From: Clostridium sp. CAG:451
GTDB lineage: Bacteria > Bacillota_I > Bacilli_A > RF39 > UBA660
Direction: 5' to 3'
Length of the DNA: 20,644 nt
Assembly (NCBI GenBank): GCA_000438295.1
Contig: FR901051.1
Coordinates: forward strand, 1 to 20,644
Made by a program: the position numbers and the translations under genes. The notes below the pieces were generated by a model that searched no databases, had not been told where the DNA came from, and was given only the letters and a program-made list of their open reading frames with translations. This document shows positions 1 through 7,891 of the stretch, piece after piece. Position 1 is the first letter of the stretch. Every line of letters starts with the position of its first letter.

Positions 1-339
1 ATCCAAAATATGAAAAATTCTTTGTGCAAATCATCTATGGAAGCTCACATAGAACACTGTATTGCTTCAAACTTTTCAAATGTACCTAAGGCATATTCAA
101 GTAACAATATAGAACAATACTTAAAACTACATAAAATGTTTTTAAATGGAGTTAACATACTAGATTATTGTCTACAATCTTATAATTCAGATGATGATTA
201 CGTTTACAATAATAAAGAAAAAGAATTAGACTTTTCTATGTTTGAAAGTTCTAATTCTAATGTTCCAATTTTATATACAAGCAATAATTTATCTTCAGTA
301 TTATCAGGTATTTGTCACCCTAATGGTCTATTCCGATAA
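1..339 (+). CDS. C-terminal fragment of UPF0236/ISLre2-family transposase-like protein
   Basis: The reading frame is already open at the left window edge and ends with TAA at 337-339, so only about the last 112 residues are present. The pattern SSMEAHIEHCIAS, followed by a spaced serine/proline region and then FLNGVNI, resembles the C-terminus of ISLre2-type (UPF0236) transposases, which typically read C-S-x-E-x-H-x-x-H with a later N-G-G-x-I. The remaining 55 or so residues are low-complexity, rich in Ser, Asn and Asp, and I do not recognise them. A terminator hairpin follows directly. The family call is from memory of the motif, not a search. The catalytic part would lie outside the window, so intactness cannot be judged. 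Confidence 0.55.
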   Translation: MQNMKNSLCKSSMEAHIEHCIASNFSNVPKAYSSNNIEQYLKLHKMFLNGVNILDYCLQSYNSDDDYVYNNKEKELDFSMFESSNSNVPILYTSNNLSSVLSGICHPNGLFR

Positions 340-343
340 ATTT

Positions 344-366
344 ATACTCCGTCTTGAGTATTTTTC
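344..366 (+). terminator. Rho-independent terminator after the transposase-like gene
   Basis: ATACTC (344-349) and GAGTAT (356-361) form a 6-bp perfect stem with a 6-nt loop, followed by a T run. It lies 4 nt after the stop codon of the plus-strand gene and just before the end of the convergent ftsK. Confidence 0.6.
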
Positions 367-369
367 AAG

Positions 370-2634
370 TTAATCTTCATCACCATTATCTAGCTTTACC
401 AACACTTCTCTTGGTTTACTACCATTAGTAGGTCCAATGATACCACGTTCTTCTAATAAGTCAATTATTCTAGCCGCTCTATTATAACCTACTTTAAATC
501 TTCTTTGTAATAATGATGCACTAGCTTTTTGTTGTTCAACGACAAAAGTTACTACATCATTATAAAGCTCGTCATCATCGTCTTCTACTTGTTCCATATC
601 TTCTTTCTGACTAGCTGACTTATCCATATTGCTATTAGCTTCTAGATTTAAGAAGGCTTCATTATATTCAGCTTTTTGTTGTTCAATCGTATAGTCTATT
701 ATCTTTTTAATCTCATCATCAGCGATAAATGCTCCTTGAATTCTTTGCGGTGATGCTTCTCCCATTGGTAAGAATAACATATCACCTTTACCAAGTAGTT
801 TTTCTGCTCCTGTTGAATCAAGAATAGTACGTGAATCTATTCCACTACTAACAGCAAAAGAAATACGTGATGGGATATTAGCTTTTACAACACCAGTAAT
901 AACATCAGTTGATGGTCTTTGGGTTGCAATAATTAAGTGAATACCAGCTGCTCTTGCCATCTGGGTAATACGCATAATTGATGCTTCTACATCCTTACTA
1001 GCTACTAACATCAAGTCTGCTAACTCATCCACTATTACTACAATATAAGGCATTCTAGGTATTTTATTATCATCACTCAAATTTTTATTTTTATCATCAA
1101 TATAACTGTTATAAGTAGCAATATTTTTAGTATGACTCTCTTCAAACACCTCATAACGGCGTTCCATCTCTGCAACTATTTTGTTTAATGCCACACTAGC
1201 TTTTTTCGGATCTGTTACAACAGGACATAATAGATGTGGTACTCCATTATAAACTGATAATTCTACTTTCTTAGGATCAACCATTACTAGTTTAACTTCA
1301 TCTGGTCTTGTTCGCATTAAAATAGAAGCGATTATTCCATTGATACAAACAGATTTACCACTACCAGTAGAACCAGCGACTAGCAAGTGTGGTGTCTTAT
1401 CAATCTCGCACCAAACAACATTACCCATAATATTTTTACCAAGTGGACAAAGTAATTTACTACTACTTTTACTAGCTGGTACTTTTTCCATAACCTCTCT
1501 AAAGGATACTGGTGTTGTTTCTCTATTAGGTATTTCAATACCCACAGTACTCTTACCAGGAATTGGGGCTTCAATTCTTATATCTTTTGCAGCAAGTACA
1601 AGAGCTATTTCTTTATGAATACTTAATACTTTATTAAGTTTAGTACCTGTTTGAAGTTCAAGTTCATACTGAGTAACTGTAGGTCCAATATGTACTTCTA
1701 CTACTTTTCCAATAACACCAAAGTCTTTTAATACTTTTTCTAGTGTCTCAATATTCTTCTCAACTACTCCAGCTTCACTCTTACTCTTATTTTTCTTAAC
1801 GGGATTTAAAATAGATATTGGAGGCAAAGTATAATTACCATTATGAATAATAACTGGTTTATTAACCACTTCTTCTTTTATTGGTTCTTCCCTAACTTCT
1901 TCCTTAGTATTAATCTTTGTTAATTCATTTATATTAGAAATAGTAACTTTTCTATCATCTTTAACTTCATCTTCTCCACCTGTGATAACAGGTTTCTTAC
2001 TACTATCAAAACTAGTCTCTTTTTCTTCCTTTACTTTCTTTTCCTTTTTAGGAATCATTTCTTTCGCTCTCATACTAGTATTCTTAACAAAGTCAGCAAT
2101 AGAAAAACCAGTAAATAAGGAAACCCCTGCAATACATAAAGTCCAAGACACAATTTTCATTCCATTATAGGAAAATAGTGAGGTAAATAAGACACCAAAA
2201 GTACAACCAATTATTCCTCCACCTATTACATCAATAGTAGCATTACTATTCATAATAGTAGAGAAAGCTACGGTTAACTGATCAACTGTCTCTTGAAAGA
2301 CTTTTATTCCATTATAATTATTAGCAGAAATATAGTCTTCATGCATAAGAGATAATATTCCTATCATAAACAAGTAAAATCCTAACATTTTCGTTGTAAA
2401 AAAATTAGGCCATTCCCTCTTTATTATTAAATATCCTCCTAATATTATTAATAATACTAATAATATATTATAAAATACTCCCACTAAAAACACTGCAAAA
2501 GAAGAAATCAAATTACCAACTGGTCCATACTTACCAATTCCAATAATACCAGCAAGTAAAAATATTACTCCATATAATTCACTACTATAAGCAAAACCTT
2601 TCTTCTTTTCTCTTTTAGTCTTCTTTTTTGCCAC
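370..2634 (-). CDS. ftsK: DNA translocase FtsK/SpoIIIE
   Basis: Membrane-anchored, hexameric, ATP-driven DNA pump that clears chromosome ends from the division septum. The 754-residue protein has a basic N-terminus, about four hydrophobic segments in the first 190 residues, a charged linker rich in Glu and Lys (about 200-280), then the motor. Walker A is GSTGSGKS around residues 421-428 (Lys427) and Walker B is VIVDELADLM around Asp536. The C-terminal winged-helix gamma domain (about 690-750) contains SLLQRRFKVGYNRAARIID and would read polar KOPS/SRS-type sequences. The start is placed at GTG 2634, because AGAAGGTG lies 5-6 nt upstream; a longer frame from 2682 has no good ribosome site. The length fits SpoIIIE/SftA-type proteins. 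The membrane segments favour FtsK/SpoIIIE over soluble SftA. Confidence 0.95.
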   Translation of the reverse strand: MAKKKTKREKKKGFAYSSELYGVIFLLAGIIGIGKYGPVGNLISSFAVFLVGVFYNILLVLLIILGGYLIIKREWPNFFTTKMLGFYLFMIGILSLMHEDYISANNYNGIKVFQETVDQLTVAFSTIMNSNATIDVIGGGIIGCTFGVLFTSLFSYNGMKIVSWTLCIAGVSLFTGFSIADFVKNTSMRAKEMIPKKEKKVKEEKETSFDSSKKPVITGGEDEVKDDRKVTISNINELTKINTKEEVREEPIKEEVVNKPVIIHNGNYTLPPISILNPVKKNKSKSEAGVVEKNIETLEKVLKDFGVIGKVVEVHIGPTVTQYELELQTGTKLNKVLSIHKEIALVLAAKDIRIEAPIPGKSTVGIEIPNRETTPVSFREVMEKVPASKSSSKLLCPLGKNIMGNVVWCEIDKTPHLLVAGSTGSGKSVCINGIIASILMRTRPDEVKLVMVDPKKVELSVYNGVPHLLCPVVTDPKKASVALNKIVAEMERRYEVFEESHTKNIATYNSYIDDKNKNLSDDNKIPRMPYIVVIVDELADLMLVASKDVEASIMRITQMARAAGIHLIIATQRPSTDVITGVVKANIPSRISFAVSSGIDSRTILDSTGAEKLLGKGDMLFLPMGEASPQRIQGAFIADDEIKKIIDYTIEQQKAEYNEAFLNLEANSNMDKSASQKEDMEQVEDDDDELYNDVVTFVVEQQKASASLLQRRFKVGYNRAARIIDLLEERGIIGPTNGSKPREVLVKLDNGDED

Positions 2635-2670
2635 ATTAACACCTTCTTTATAGATTATTAATACACCTAT

Positions 2671-2699
2671 ATTGTAACACACAACACTACTTATCTAAA
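2671..2699 (-). promoter_or_regulatory. Candidate ftsK promoter
   Basis: On the minus strand TACAAT (2671-2676) serves as -10 and TTTAGA (2694-2699) as a weak -35, with a 17-bp spacer. It lies between the terminator of the upstream gene and the GTG start of ftsK, which is where a promoter is needed. Confidence 0.4.
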
Positions 2700-2726
2700 A
2701 GAAAATTTATTTTTTTAATATTTCTC

Positions 2727-2756
2727 GTAAAAAGAAAAAGTCTCTATAAAAGACTA
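2727..2756 (-). terminator. Terminator after the membrane-anchored protein gene
   Basis: On the minus strand AGTCT (2755-2751) and AGACT (2743-2739) form a short stem with a 7-nt loop, followed by TTTTTCTTTTT. The stop codon of the upstream gene overlaps the stem. It separates this gene from ftsK. Confidence 0.6.
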
Positions 2757-3590
2757 TTTCATTAAAGATATTAAATAACTATTTTCTATGTTACTATCTG
2801 TTTCAAAAGTATAAGTATATATCTTAAACATACCTTTATACTTTTCATACTGAGTATCTAGCTTTTTTCTAAATTCTTCATCACTACCATCTAATGCTGT
2901 ATTTCCATATATATCAAATAAGTTAAATACCTTATTTTTATCATTCAAAGCATCAGTATAACTACCATAGAATTTATAAACGACTCCTACATTAACAAAG
3001 TTAGAAAACATCTTTCTTACTTTTACTGTATAAGTTATTTTATTATCCTTTTTCTTAACACCACTTACATAGTAATTATAAATTGAAGTAGTTGACCCAC
3101 CATCATGACCATGTTCACTATAATCAGCTTTATATAAGTCATTATTTTTATCATAAGTGATTAATGGTAGATTATCAATTTCACATAAATATTCATCTAT
3201 TGGATTAAAAGTAATCTTACTACCAAATTCTTTTTGTAAATATTCTTCAATTTCTTTACTACTTACTCCTGTTTTAAACTTTCCATAATTGTTTTTTAAA
3301 TAGAACTCAAATTTCTCTTGATTAGTCATCTCAAGCGGATTCTTAGTCCCATCAAAGGAAATAAAATAGTTATCATACTCTTTAATTTTATTAACAATAC
3401 TATTTTTCTCTTCACTAGTTAAAGTTTCTTCTTTTATTTCTACTTTATCTTCTTTTTTAGTATTATTATCATTAGTAGTTGTTTTACTAAGACTTTTCAT
3501 TCCAATTACCAATACTAGAAGAACTACTAATATCAAAATTATTATGGTTAAAAGCATTATTACTTTATCTTTTTTATCGACTTTTTTCAT
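2754..3590 (-). CDS. Membrane-anchored extracytoplasmic protein of unknown function
   Basis: I do not recognise this 278-residue protein. It has a short basic N-terminus, one strongly hydrophobic segment at about residues 11-31 and no lipobox cysteine, so it looks like a type II membrane protein with an outside domain. A Thr/Asn/Lys/Glu-rich linker follows (about 36-60), then a folded region with many Tyr and Asp residues and two Cys-free halves. The glycine/histidine segment SEHGHDGGSTTS near residue 160 might bind metal, but this is a guess. GAAAGGA lies 8 nt before the ATG. Without the IS605-type insertion the gene would sit directly downstream of rseP, so the two may once have been co-transcribed. 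Confidence 0.75.
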   Translation of the reverse strand: MKKVDKKDKVIMLLTIIILILVVLLVLVIGMKSLSKTTTNDNNTKKEDKVEIKEETLTSEEKNSIVNKIKEYDNYFISFDGTKNPLEMTNQEKFEFYLKNNYGKFKTGVSSKEIEEYLQKEFGSKITFNPIDEYLCEIDNLPLITYDKNNDLYKADYSEHGHDGGSTTSIYNYYVSGVKKKDNKITYTVKVRKMFSNFVNVGVVYKFYGSYTDALNDKNKVFNLFDIYGNTALDGSDEEFRKKLDTQYEKYKGMFKIYTYTFETDSNIENSYLISLMK

Positions 3591-3623
3591 AAATTAAATC
3601 CTTTCGTTTGCCATAGGCGGAAA

Positions 3624-3645
3624 CCTACTACCTTTAGGTGGTGGG
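3624..3645 (+). repeat. Left-end hairpin of the IS605-type element
   Basis: CCTACTACC, loop TTTA, GGTGGTGGG: a 9-bp stem with two G-T wobbles. It is nearly the same as the right-end hairpin and would be the TnpA recognition structure on single-stranded DNA. Confidence 0.75.
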
Positions 3646-3669
3646 AGGAGCCTTGTGACTCTTTAGCCA

Positions 3670-4074
3670 TTAACCCTGACTCTCAATATACTTTTGTATA
3701 GTCACTGACGATACTTCTCCAATACTGCAAGCAAAGTATCCGTCTGACCAAAATATTCTTTTCTTCCAATATTGTTTAGACAGAAACGAACCATACTTTT
3801 GCCATAAGTAATATGTTGTTTCTTGTTTTGCAATCTTAACAATGTCACAAACCCTATCAGTCGTATCATAACTTATTAAGAAATGTATGTGGTCTTTGTC
3901 TGTCTCCATAGCAATTATCTCGTAGCCATGAATATTGGCTATATCAAAAATCTTTTTCTTAACATCATCAGCAATAGAACCTTTTAGTAGTTACTTACGA
4001 TATTTAGTTACAAGAACTATATGTACTTTTAGGCTGTATTTTCGTCTGTTATGACGATTATATCTATTATCCAT
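3670..4074 (-). pseudogene. tnpA: IS200-type Y1 (HUH) transposase tnpA, interrupted by a stop codon
   Basis: Reading from ATG 4074 gives one frame of 133 sense codons plus an internal TAA at codon 28 (3993-3991), in the context VTKYRK-stop-LLKGSIADD. All the rest fits the family: the HUH motif HIH at residues 62-64 and the catalytic Tyr129 in IQKYIESQ, close to Tyr127 of the IS608 enzyme. The change is probably CAA to TAA. A restart at Met56 (3909) would keep HIH and the tyrosine but lose the first strands and helix, so activity is unlikely. Family function: cuts and rejoins single-stranded element ends at hairpins. Suppression or a sequencing error cannot be excluded from one sequence. Confidence 0.8.
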
Positions 4075-4190
4075 ATTTTACTTCTGATAATGATTGACTT
4101 TCACTAAAAATATTGTACCAAATTGCTTACGCGAAATCTATATTACTGCTTCGATTAAATAAAATAATTGTTAATTTTATTCAAAAATTA

Positions 4191-4218
4191 TTGATTTTAT
4201 TGAAAATTTCTATATAAT
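4191..4218 (+). promoter_or_regulatory. Candidate tnpB promoter
   Basis: TTGATT (4191-4196) and TATAAT (4213-4218) with a 16-bp spacer, on the plus strand, about 200 nt before tnpB. This would give a long, structured leader. Confidence 0.5.
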
Positions 4219-4247
4219 ATAAGCTACATTTTATAGAACATATGAGT

Positions 4248-4265
4248 GGGAAAGGATACTTTCCC
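4248..4265 (+). other. Hairpin 1 in the tnpB leader
   Basis: GGGAAAG, loop GATA, CTTTCCC: a perfect 7-bp stem about 30 nt after the candidate promoter. It is unusually GC-rich for this stretch. No T run follows, so it is not a simple terminator. Confidence 0.55.
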
Positions 4266-4326
4266 CTTATATAGAAGAAATTAACTATTAAATTATCGTT
4301 AATTGCTTATCGATTGGGTACATGGC

Positions 4327-4364
4327 GTTATAAAACTTTTAACTTGGGTTAAAAATTTTATAAC
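4327..4364 (+). repeat. Long inverted repeat (hairpin 2) in the tnpB leader
   Basis: A 17-nt arm at 4327-4343 and its complement at 4348-4364 match at all but one position, with a TTGG loop between. It lies 54 nt before the tnpB ATG. In RNA it would be a stable hairpin able to affect readthrough or ribosome access. Confidence 0.65.
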
Positions 4365-4418
4365 TTTCTAAACATTATATAATATTTTTAGTGAATTATC
4401 AATGAAAGGAGTACATCT

Positions 4419-5558
4419 ATGCAACAGGTAACTATAACAGCAAAAGTTCAAATAGTCGTCACTGATACAGATAAAGTTTTGCTTGATGAAACTATGTTTG
4501 TTTATCGAGAGGCCTGTAATTATGTTTCAGACTATGTATTCCAAACTCATGATTTAAAGCAGTTTTCACTTAATAAGGTTTTGTATTCTACTCTAAGAGA
4601 AAAATTTGGTCTTAAATCACAAATGGCTCAGTCCGTTTTGAAAACGGTCATTGCAAGATATAAAACCATTCTCGAAAATCAAAATGAGTGGATACAACCA
4701 ACCTTCAAGAAGCCTCAGTATGATTTAGTTTGGAACAGAGATTATTCTTTAACGCAGAACTGTTTTTCTGTGAATACACTTAATGGTCGTGTTAAACTGC
4801 CATATTTCGCTGAAGGTATGTCTAAATATTTTGACCACACAATCTACAAGTTTGGTACAGCTAAGCTCACAAATAAACATGGTAAATACTATCTTCACAT
4901 ACCAGTAACTTATGATGTCGAAGAAAGTAATATTTCTGACGTTTGCAATGTCGTAGGTATTGACAGAGGTATTAACTTTGTCATTGCCACTTATGACAGT
5001 AAACACAAGTCAGGTTTTGTCAGTGGCAAAACTATTAAACAAAAACGTGCTAGCTATTCCAAACTCCGTAAAAAACTCCAAATGCGACAAACTCCATCTT
5101 CAAGGCGAAGACTAAAAGCAATTGGTCAGCGAGAAAACCGTTGGATGCAAGATGTTAACCATTGTGTATCAAAGGCACTCGTTGAGAACAATCCAAAGCA
5201 TACACTCTTTGTATTAGAAGATTTGTCGGGTATTCGTAATGTTACAGAGCGTGTCAGAATTAAAGACCGTTATGTTTCTGTATCGTGGTCATTTTATGAT
5301 TTAGAACAGAAACTAATTTACAAGGCTAAGCAGAATCAGTCTTCTGTAATAAAAGTTGACCCCCGTTATACAAGTCAGTGTTGTCCTATTTGTGGACATA
5401 CTGAAAAGGCAAACCGTAACAAGAAGATACATCTGTTTACTTGTAAAAGCTGTGGCTATAAATCCAATGATGACCGTATAGGAGCTATGAATCTGTATCG
5501 TATGGGAATAAACTATATTATTGATAGCCAAGTACATAATACAGTTGTAACAGAGTAA
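4419..5558 (+). CDS. tnpB: TnpB RNA-guided endonuclease of the IS605-type element
   Basis: The 379-residue protein is a typical TnpB, the transposon-encoded ancestor of Cas12 that cuts DNA matched by an omega-RNA. The RuvC residues are all visible: Asp182 in GIDRGINF, Glu267 in FVLEDLSGI and Asp352 in NDDRIGAMN (the family form is D-x-N-A-A-x-N; here the first N is Ile354). The zinc finger is CPIC (322-325) with CKSC (342-345). The N-terminal helical/oligonucleotide-binding region is full length. AAAGGAG lies 7 nt before the ATG. No frame damage is seen, in contrast to tnpA. It is predicted to be active as a nuclease; the partner RNA overlaps or follows its 3' end. Confidence 0.93.
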   Translation: MQQVTITAKVQIVVTDTDKVLLDETMFVYREACNYVSDYVFQTHDLKQFSLNKVLYSTLREKFGLKSQMAQSVLKTVIARYKTILENQNEWIQPTFKKPQYDLVWNRDYSLTQNCFSVNTLNGRVKLPYFAEGMSKYFDHTIYKFGTAKLTNKHGKYYLHIPVTYDVEESNISDVCNVVGIDRGINFVIATYDSKHKSGFVSGKTIKQKRASYSKLRKKLQMRQTPSSRRRLKAIGQRENRWMQDVNHCVSKALVENNPKHTLFVLEDLSGIRNVTERVRIKDRYVSVSWSFYDLEQKLIYKAKQNQSSVIKVDPRYTSQCCPICGHTEKANRNKKIHLFTCKSCGYKSNDDRIGAMNLYRMGINYIIDSQVHNTVVTE

Positions 5559-5726
5559 ACTTTGCTACAAAGGGTGTTGTCAACCACCCTATAATGTAAC
5601 GCCACTTTAGATAGCAATATCTATTGGTATGAAAGGTCGGAGACGTAAGTCGTTAGTACGACTGGGCAGTTACAAGCCCACCACCTTTAGGTAGTGGGTA
5701 GTTGACTTAAAATCTCCTGTATTAGA
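5559..5726 (+). ncRNA. Predicted omega-RNA with guide from flanking DNA
   Basis: After the tnpB stop codon comes a non-coding tail with four hairpins in series: AGGGTG/CACCCT near 5570-5592, AGATA-GCAA-TATCT near 5610-5625, GTCGT-TAGT-ACGAC at about 5649-5662, and the right-end hairpin 5677-5698. The element ends with TTGAC at 5706. By analogy with ISDra2, the RNA scaffold is this right end and the guide is the next 16-20 nt of host DNA (5707-5726). The 5' boundary is unknown and may lie inside tnpB. The guide would run across the stop codon of rseP, in antisense orientation. Confidence 0.6.
5677..5698 (+). repeat. Right-end hairpin of the IS605-type element
   Basis: CCCACCACC, loop TTTA, GGTAGTGGG: a 9-bp stem with one mismatch, followed by TAG and the TTGAC cleavage site. 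Confidence 0.8.
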
Positions 5727-6756
5727 ATAATCTTAAAATATCATTAAATGTTACATAGACCATTAAAATCATAAGTAGGAATAAACCAATCGTATGAATC
5801 ATCGCTTCTGTTTCTGGTTTTACTGGACTTCCCTTTATTTTCTCAATTAAGATAAATAAGATATGTCCTCCATCAAAAGCTGGTAATGGTAACAAGTTGA
5901 TGAAACCTACATTTATTGATAAAAAAGCAAATAGATATAGTAAATTAGCAAGACCTCCTGCTCTTTGACTACCTACTACTTCATAAATACCAACAGGACC
6001 TGATAATTGTTTTACTTTAATACCACCAGTAAATAAACTAACAACAGTTACCCACATTTGTCTAAATAAAGCTCCTGTTTTTGTTACCATATAATTTAGT
6101 GCATGTCCTAATCCATATTCTTTTTTCTCTTTAAAACCAATACCATAAACATAAGTTACTTGATCATCTTTTATTTTCTTTTCTGGGGTTACTTTATAAG
6201 TTTTTGTACTACCATCCTCTTTAGTAACAACAAATTTAGTTGCTTTATCATGTTTATCAATCGTAAGATATAAAGAAATATCATCTCTTGTATTAATTTT
6301 ATGACCATTTATTTCCTTGATGATATCTCCTTTTTCAAGTCCAGCAACTGCTGCTTTTGATCCTTTATTAACATTAGTAATTAAAGGGACTGATGATGGA
6401 CTACCCCAAATAAGACCAATAAAGAATAACATCAACATCGCTGATATAAAGTTAAAACCAGCTCCAAAAAACATTACTAGAAATCTTTGCCAAGCTTTTT
6501 TACCTTGTAAAGTTCTATCTTTTGGAATATCTTCTTCTTCTCCTTCTTCACCAGCTAACTGACAAAATCCCCCGATTGGAATAAGTCTTAGGGAATAAGT
6601 TGTCTCTTTTCCTTTGTGTGATATAAGTTTAGGTCCCATTCCAAGAGCAAACTCATGAACATAAATTCCTGTTAATTTAGCAAAGAGAAAATGTCCACCT
6701 TCATGTATAAAGATAATCGCTCCTAGAATAAGAATAAATATTAATAATGTTACCAT
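5722..6756 (-). CDS. rseP: Site-2 zinc metalloprotease RseP/RasP
   Basis: Intramembrane protease that trims membrane-bound anti-sigma factors and signal peptide remnants. The 344-residue protein starts with a hydrophobic helix carrying HEGGH at 18-22, the HExxH zinc site. The central part holds one PDZ domain (about 120-200, GLEKGDIIKEINGHKI). Near the C-terminus lies NLLPLPAFDGGHILF, the conserved third-ligand Asp motif, within a membrane segment, and then a last helix. AGGAGG lies just before the ATG and overlaps the cdsA stop codon, so translation is coupled to cdsA. The IS605-type element ends 15 bp after the stop codon, and no natural terminator remains visible on this side. Confidence 0.95.
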   Translation of the reverse strand: MVTLLIFILILGAIIFIHEGGHFLFAKLTGIYVHEFALGMGPKLISHKGKETTYSLRLIPIGGFCQLAGEEGEEEDIPKDRTLQGKKAWQRFLVMFFGAGFNFISAMLMLFFIGLIWGSPSSVPLITNVNKGSKAAVAGLEKGDIIKEINGHKINTRDDISLYLTIDKHDKATKFVVTKEDGSTKTYKVTPEKKIKDDQVTYVYGIGFKEKKEYGLGHALNYMVTKTGALFRQMWVTVVSLFTGGIKVKQLSGPVGIYEVVGSQRAGGLANLLYLFAFLSINVGFINLLPLPAFDGGHILFILIEKIKGSPVKPETEAMIHTIGLFLLMILMVYVTFNDILRLF

Positions 6757-6765
6757 TTGCCCCTC

Positions 6766-7578
6766 CTATAAAATTCCTACAAATAAAATGAACGCTAAGG
6801 CTACAAAGATTAGACTATCAAATCTATCAAGTATTCCCCCATGTCCTGGTATCAATGATGAATAATCTTTTACTTTATAAGTCCTTTTTATACTAGAAAA
6901 TACCAAATCACCTAACTGACCTATTAGTGATAAAAAGAAAGTTATAAAGATAATTAATACTAAAGACATATTAGAATTAACTACTGTGAAATAGAAGGTT
7001 GAGGCAACAAAAGTTCCCATTGCTAAACCTCCTATTAAACCTTCTATTGTCTTATTAGGACTAATAGTGGGACAAAGCTTATGTTCACCTATATAAAATC
7101 CTGTAAGATAAGCAAAAACATCAGTCATTGTAGTTATTAATAATATATATATTAGGTAATTTAAATCATAGTTTCTTATTAGAATAATAAGTCCAAATGA
7201 TAAACCAATAAATATAGATGATCCTATCATATATAAAGCATCATTAATATTATACATATCTTCCTTACTATTAACGAATAATAAAGGTAATAAAAAGATA
7301 AATATTAATATAGCAAACGCTCTATAATCAACCATATAAGTAAATACATTTTGATTATAATTTAATAGTGTTAAGAATAAAACTATGAAGTAAGCAAAAA
7401 TAATAACTATCTTTGGAAATTTTTTAGTTTTTTCTCTCACTTTAATAAGCTCATAAATACCAGCTATAGCAAGTAGTGTCATAAATACTGAGAAAGTCAT
7501 TCCTCCTAGTAATAATAGTGGCACAAATATTAAAATCATAACAATAGCACTTACTACTCTTTTTTCCATTTTTTTCAT
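6766..7578 (-). CDS. cdsA: Phosphatidate cytidylyltransferase CdsA
   Basis: Makes CDP-diacylglycerol from phosphatidic acid and CTP, the branch point of phospholipid synthesis, in the cytoplasmic membrane. The 270-residue protein has about seven hydrophobic segments. The CDS signature is clear near the C-terminus: SSIKRTYKVKDYSSLIPGHG followed by GILDRFDS. An upstream SPNKTIEGLIGG segment is also conserved. GGGAGGATAAGAA precedes the ATG. It forms a two-gene unit with rseP. The uppS gene that often precedes cdsA in Bacillota is absent here; a terminator and rpsP-khpA are found instead. Confidence 0.95.
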   Translation of the reverse strand: MKKMEKRVVSAIVMILIFVPLLLLGGMTFSVFMTLLAIAGIYELIKVREKTKKFPKIVIIFAYFIVLFLTLLNYNQNVFTYMVDYRAFAILIFIFLLPLLFVNSKEDMYNINDALYMIGSSIFIGLSFGLIILIRNYDLNYLIYILLITTMTDVFAYLTGFYIGEHKLCPTISPNKTIEGLIGGLAMGTFVASTFYFTVVNSNMSLVLIIFITFFLSLIGQLGDLVFSSIKRTYKVKDYSSLIPGHGGILDRFDSLIFVALAFILFVGIL

Positions 7579-7597
7579 TTCTTATCCTCCCACTATA

Positions 7598-7626
7598 AGT
7601 ATAATATAAAAATTGTCTTTTAACAA
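7598..7626 (-). promoter_or_regulatory. Promoter of cdsA-rseP
   Basis: Minus strand: -35 TTGTTA (7621-7626) and -10 TATACT (7598-7603) with a 17-bp spacer, about 20 nt before the cdsA ATG. The -35 sits right after the T tract of the khpA terminator, so cdsA-rseP is independent of rpsP-khpA. Confidence 0.65.
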
Positions 7627-7627
7627 T

Positions 7628-7650
7628 AAAAAAAGGATATCTCTATCCCT
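7628..7650 (-). terminator. Terminator after khpA
   Basis: Minus strand: GGATA (7648-7644), loop GAGA, TATCC (7639-7635), then seven T. The khpA stop codon touches the stem. Confidence 0.75.
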
Positions 7651-7891
7651 AAAACTTATCAGCATTAATCTTTACATACTTATTACCATTTAGATAACTA
7701 CTAGCTTGACAAAGAGTACGAATAGCATTAATTATTTTACCATTTTTACCAATTAATCTACCCATATCTTCTTCTTTAACTAATATTTCAATAGTAATAG
7801 CGTCATCAGATGAAAACTCTTTAACACTAACATCTTCTTTATTAACTACAACTCCTTCAACAAGAGTTGTTACAAGTTTTACTAAATCCAT
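7649..7891 (-). CDS. khpA: KH-domain RNA-binding protein KhpA
   Basis: Small single KH-domain protein of 80 residues. Family members bind RNA broadly, pair with KhpB/Jag and affect cell elongation and division. The GxxG loop is GKNG inside MGRLIGKNGKIINAIR at about residues 43-58, flanked by the expected beta strand (AITIEILV) and a final strand (YVKINADKF). The ATG overlaps the rpsP stop codon as TAATG, so the two are translationally coupled. The pairing rpsP-khpA is common in Bacillota, but the usual rimM-trmD continuation is missing; a terminator follows. Confidence 0.93.
   Translation of the reverse strand: MDLVKLVTTLVEGVVVNKEDVSVKEFSSDDAITIEILVKEEDMGRLIGKNGKIINAIRTLCQASSYLNGNKYVKINADKF

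Larger units (their letters stand above)
3606..5706 (+). mobile_element. IS200/IS605-type insertion sequence (tnpA remnant, tnpB, omega-RNA end)
   Basis: Divergent tnpA (minus) and tnpB (plus) are bounded by subterminal hairpins that share the core ACC-TTTA-GGT: 3624-3645 on the left and 5677-5698 on the right. The right end is placed after TTGAC (5702-5706), the same cleavage-site sequence used at the right end of ISDra2, three bases past the hairpin. The left end is not resolved; it lies somewhere in about 3600-3615, and 3606 is a working value. No inverted repeats or target duplications are expected for this family. The tnpB part uses more GC-rich codons (CGT, GGT, GTC) than the neighbouring genes, which suits a newcomer. 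Confidence 0.85.

Noticed and set aside
1340..1618. 92-codon plus-strand frame inside ftsK, and similar frames opposite rseP, tnpB, miaA and the metallopeptidase gene.
   Set aside because: They lie fully opposite well-supported genes and have no family features or ribosome sites.
370..2634. ftsK as an EssC-type secretion ATPase for the putative type VII substrate.
   Set aside because: It has the four N-terminal membrane segments, a single motor domain and the gamma winged helix of chromosome translocases; EssC has multiple ATPase domains and no gamma domain.
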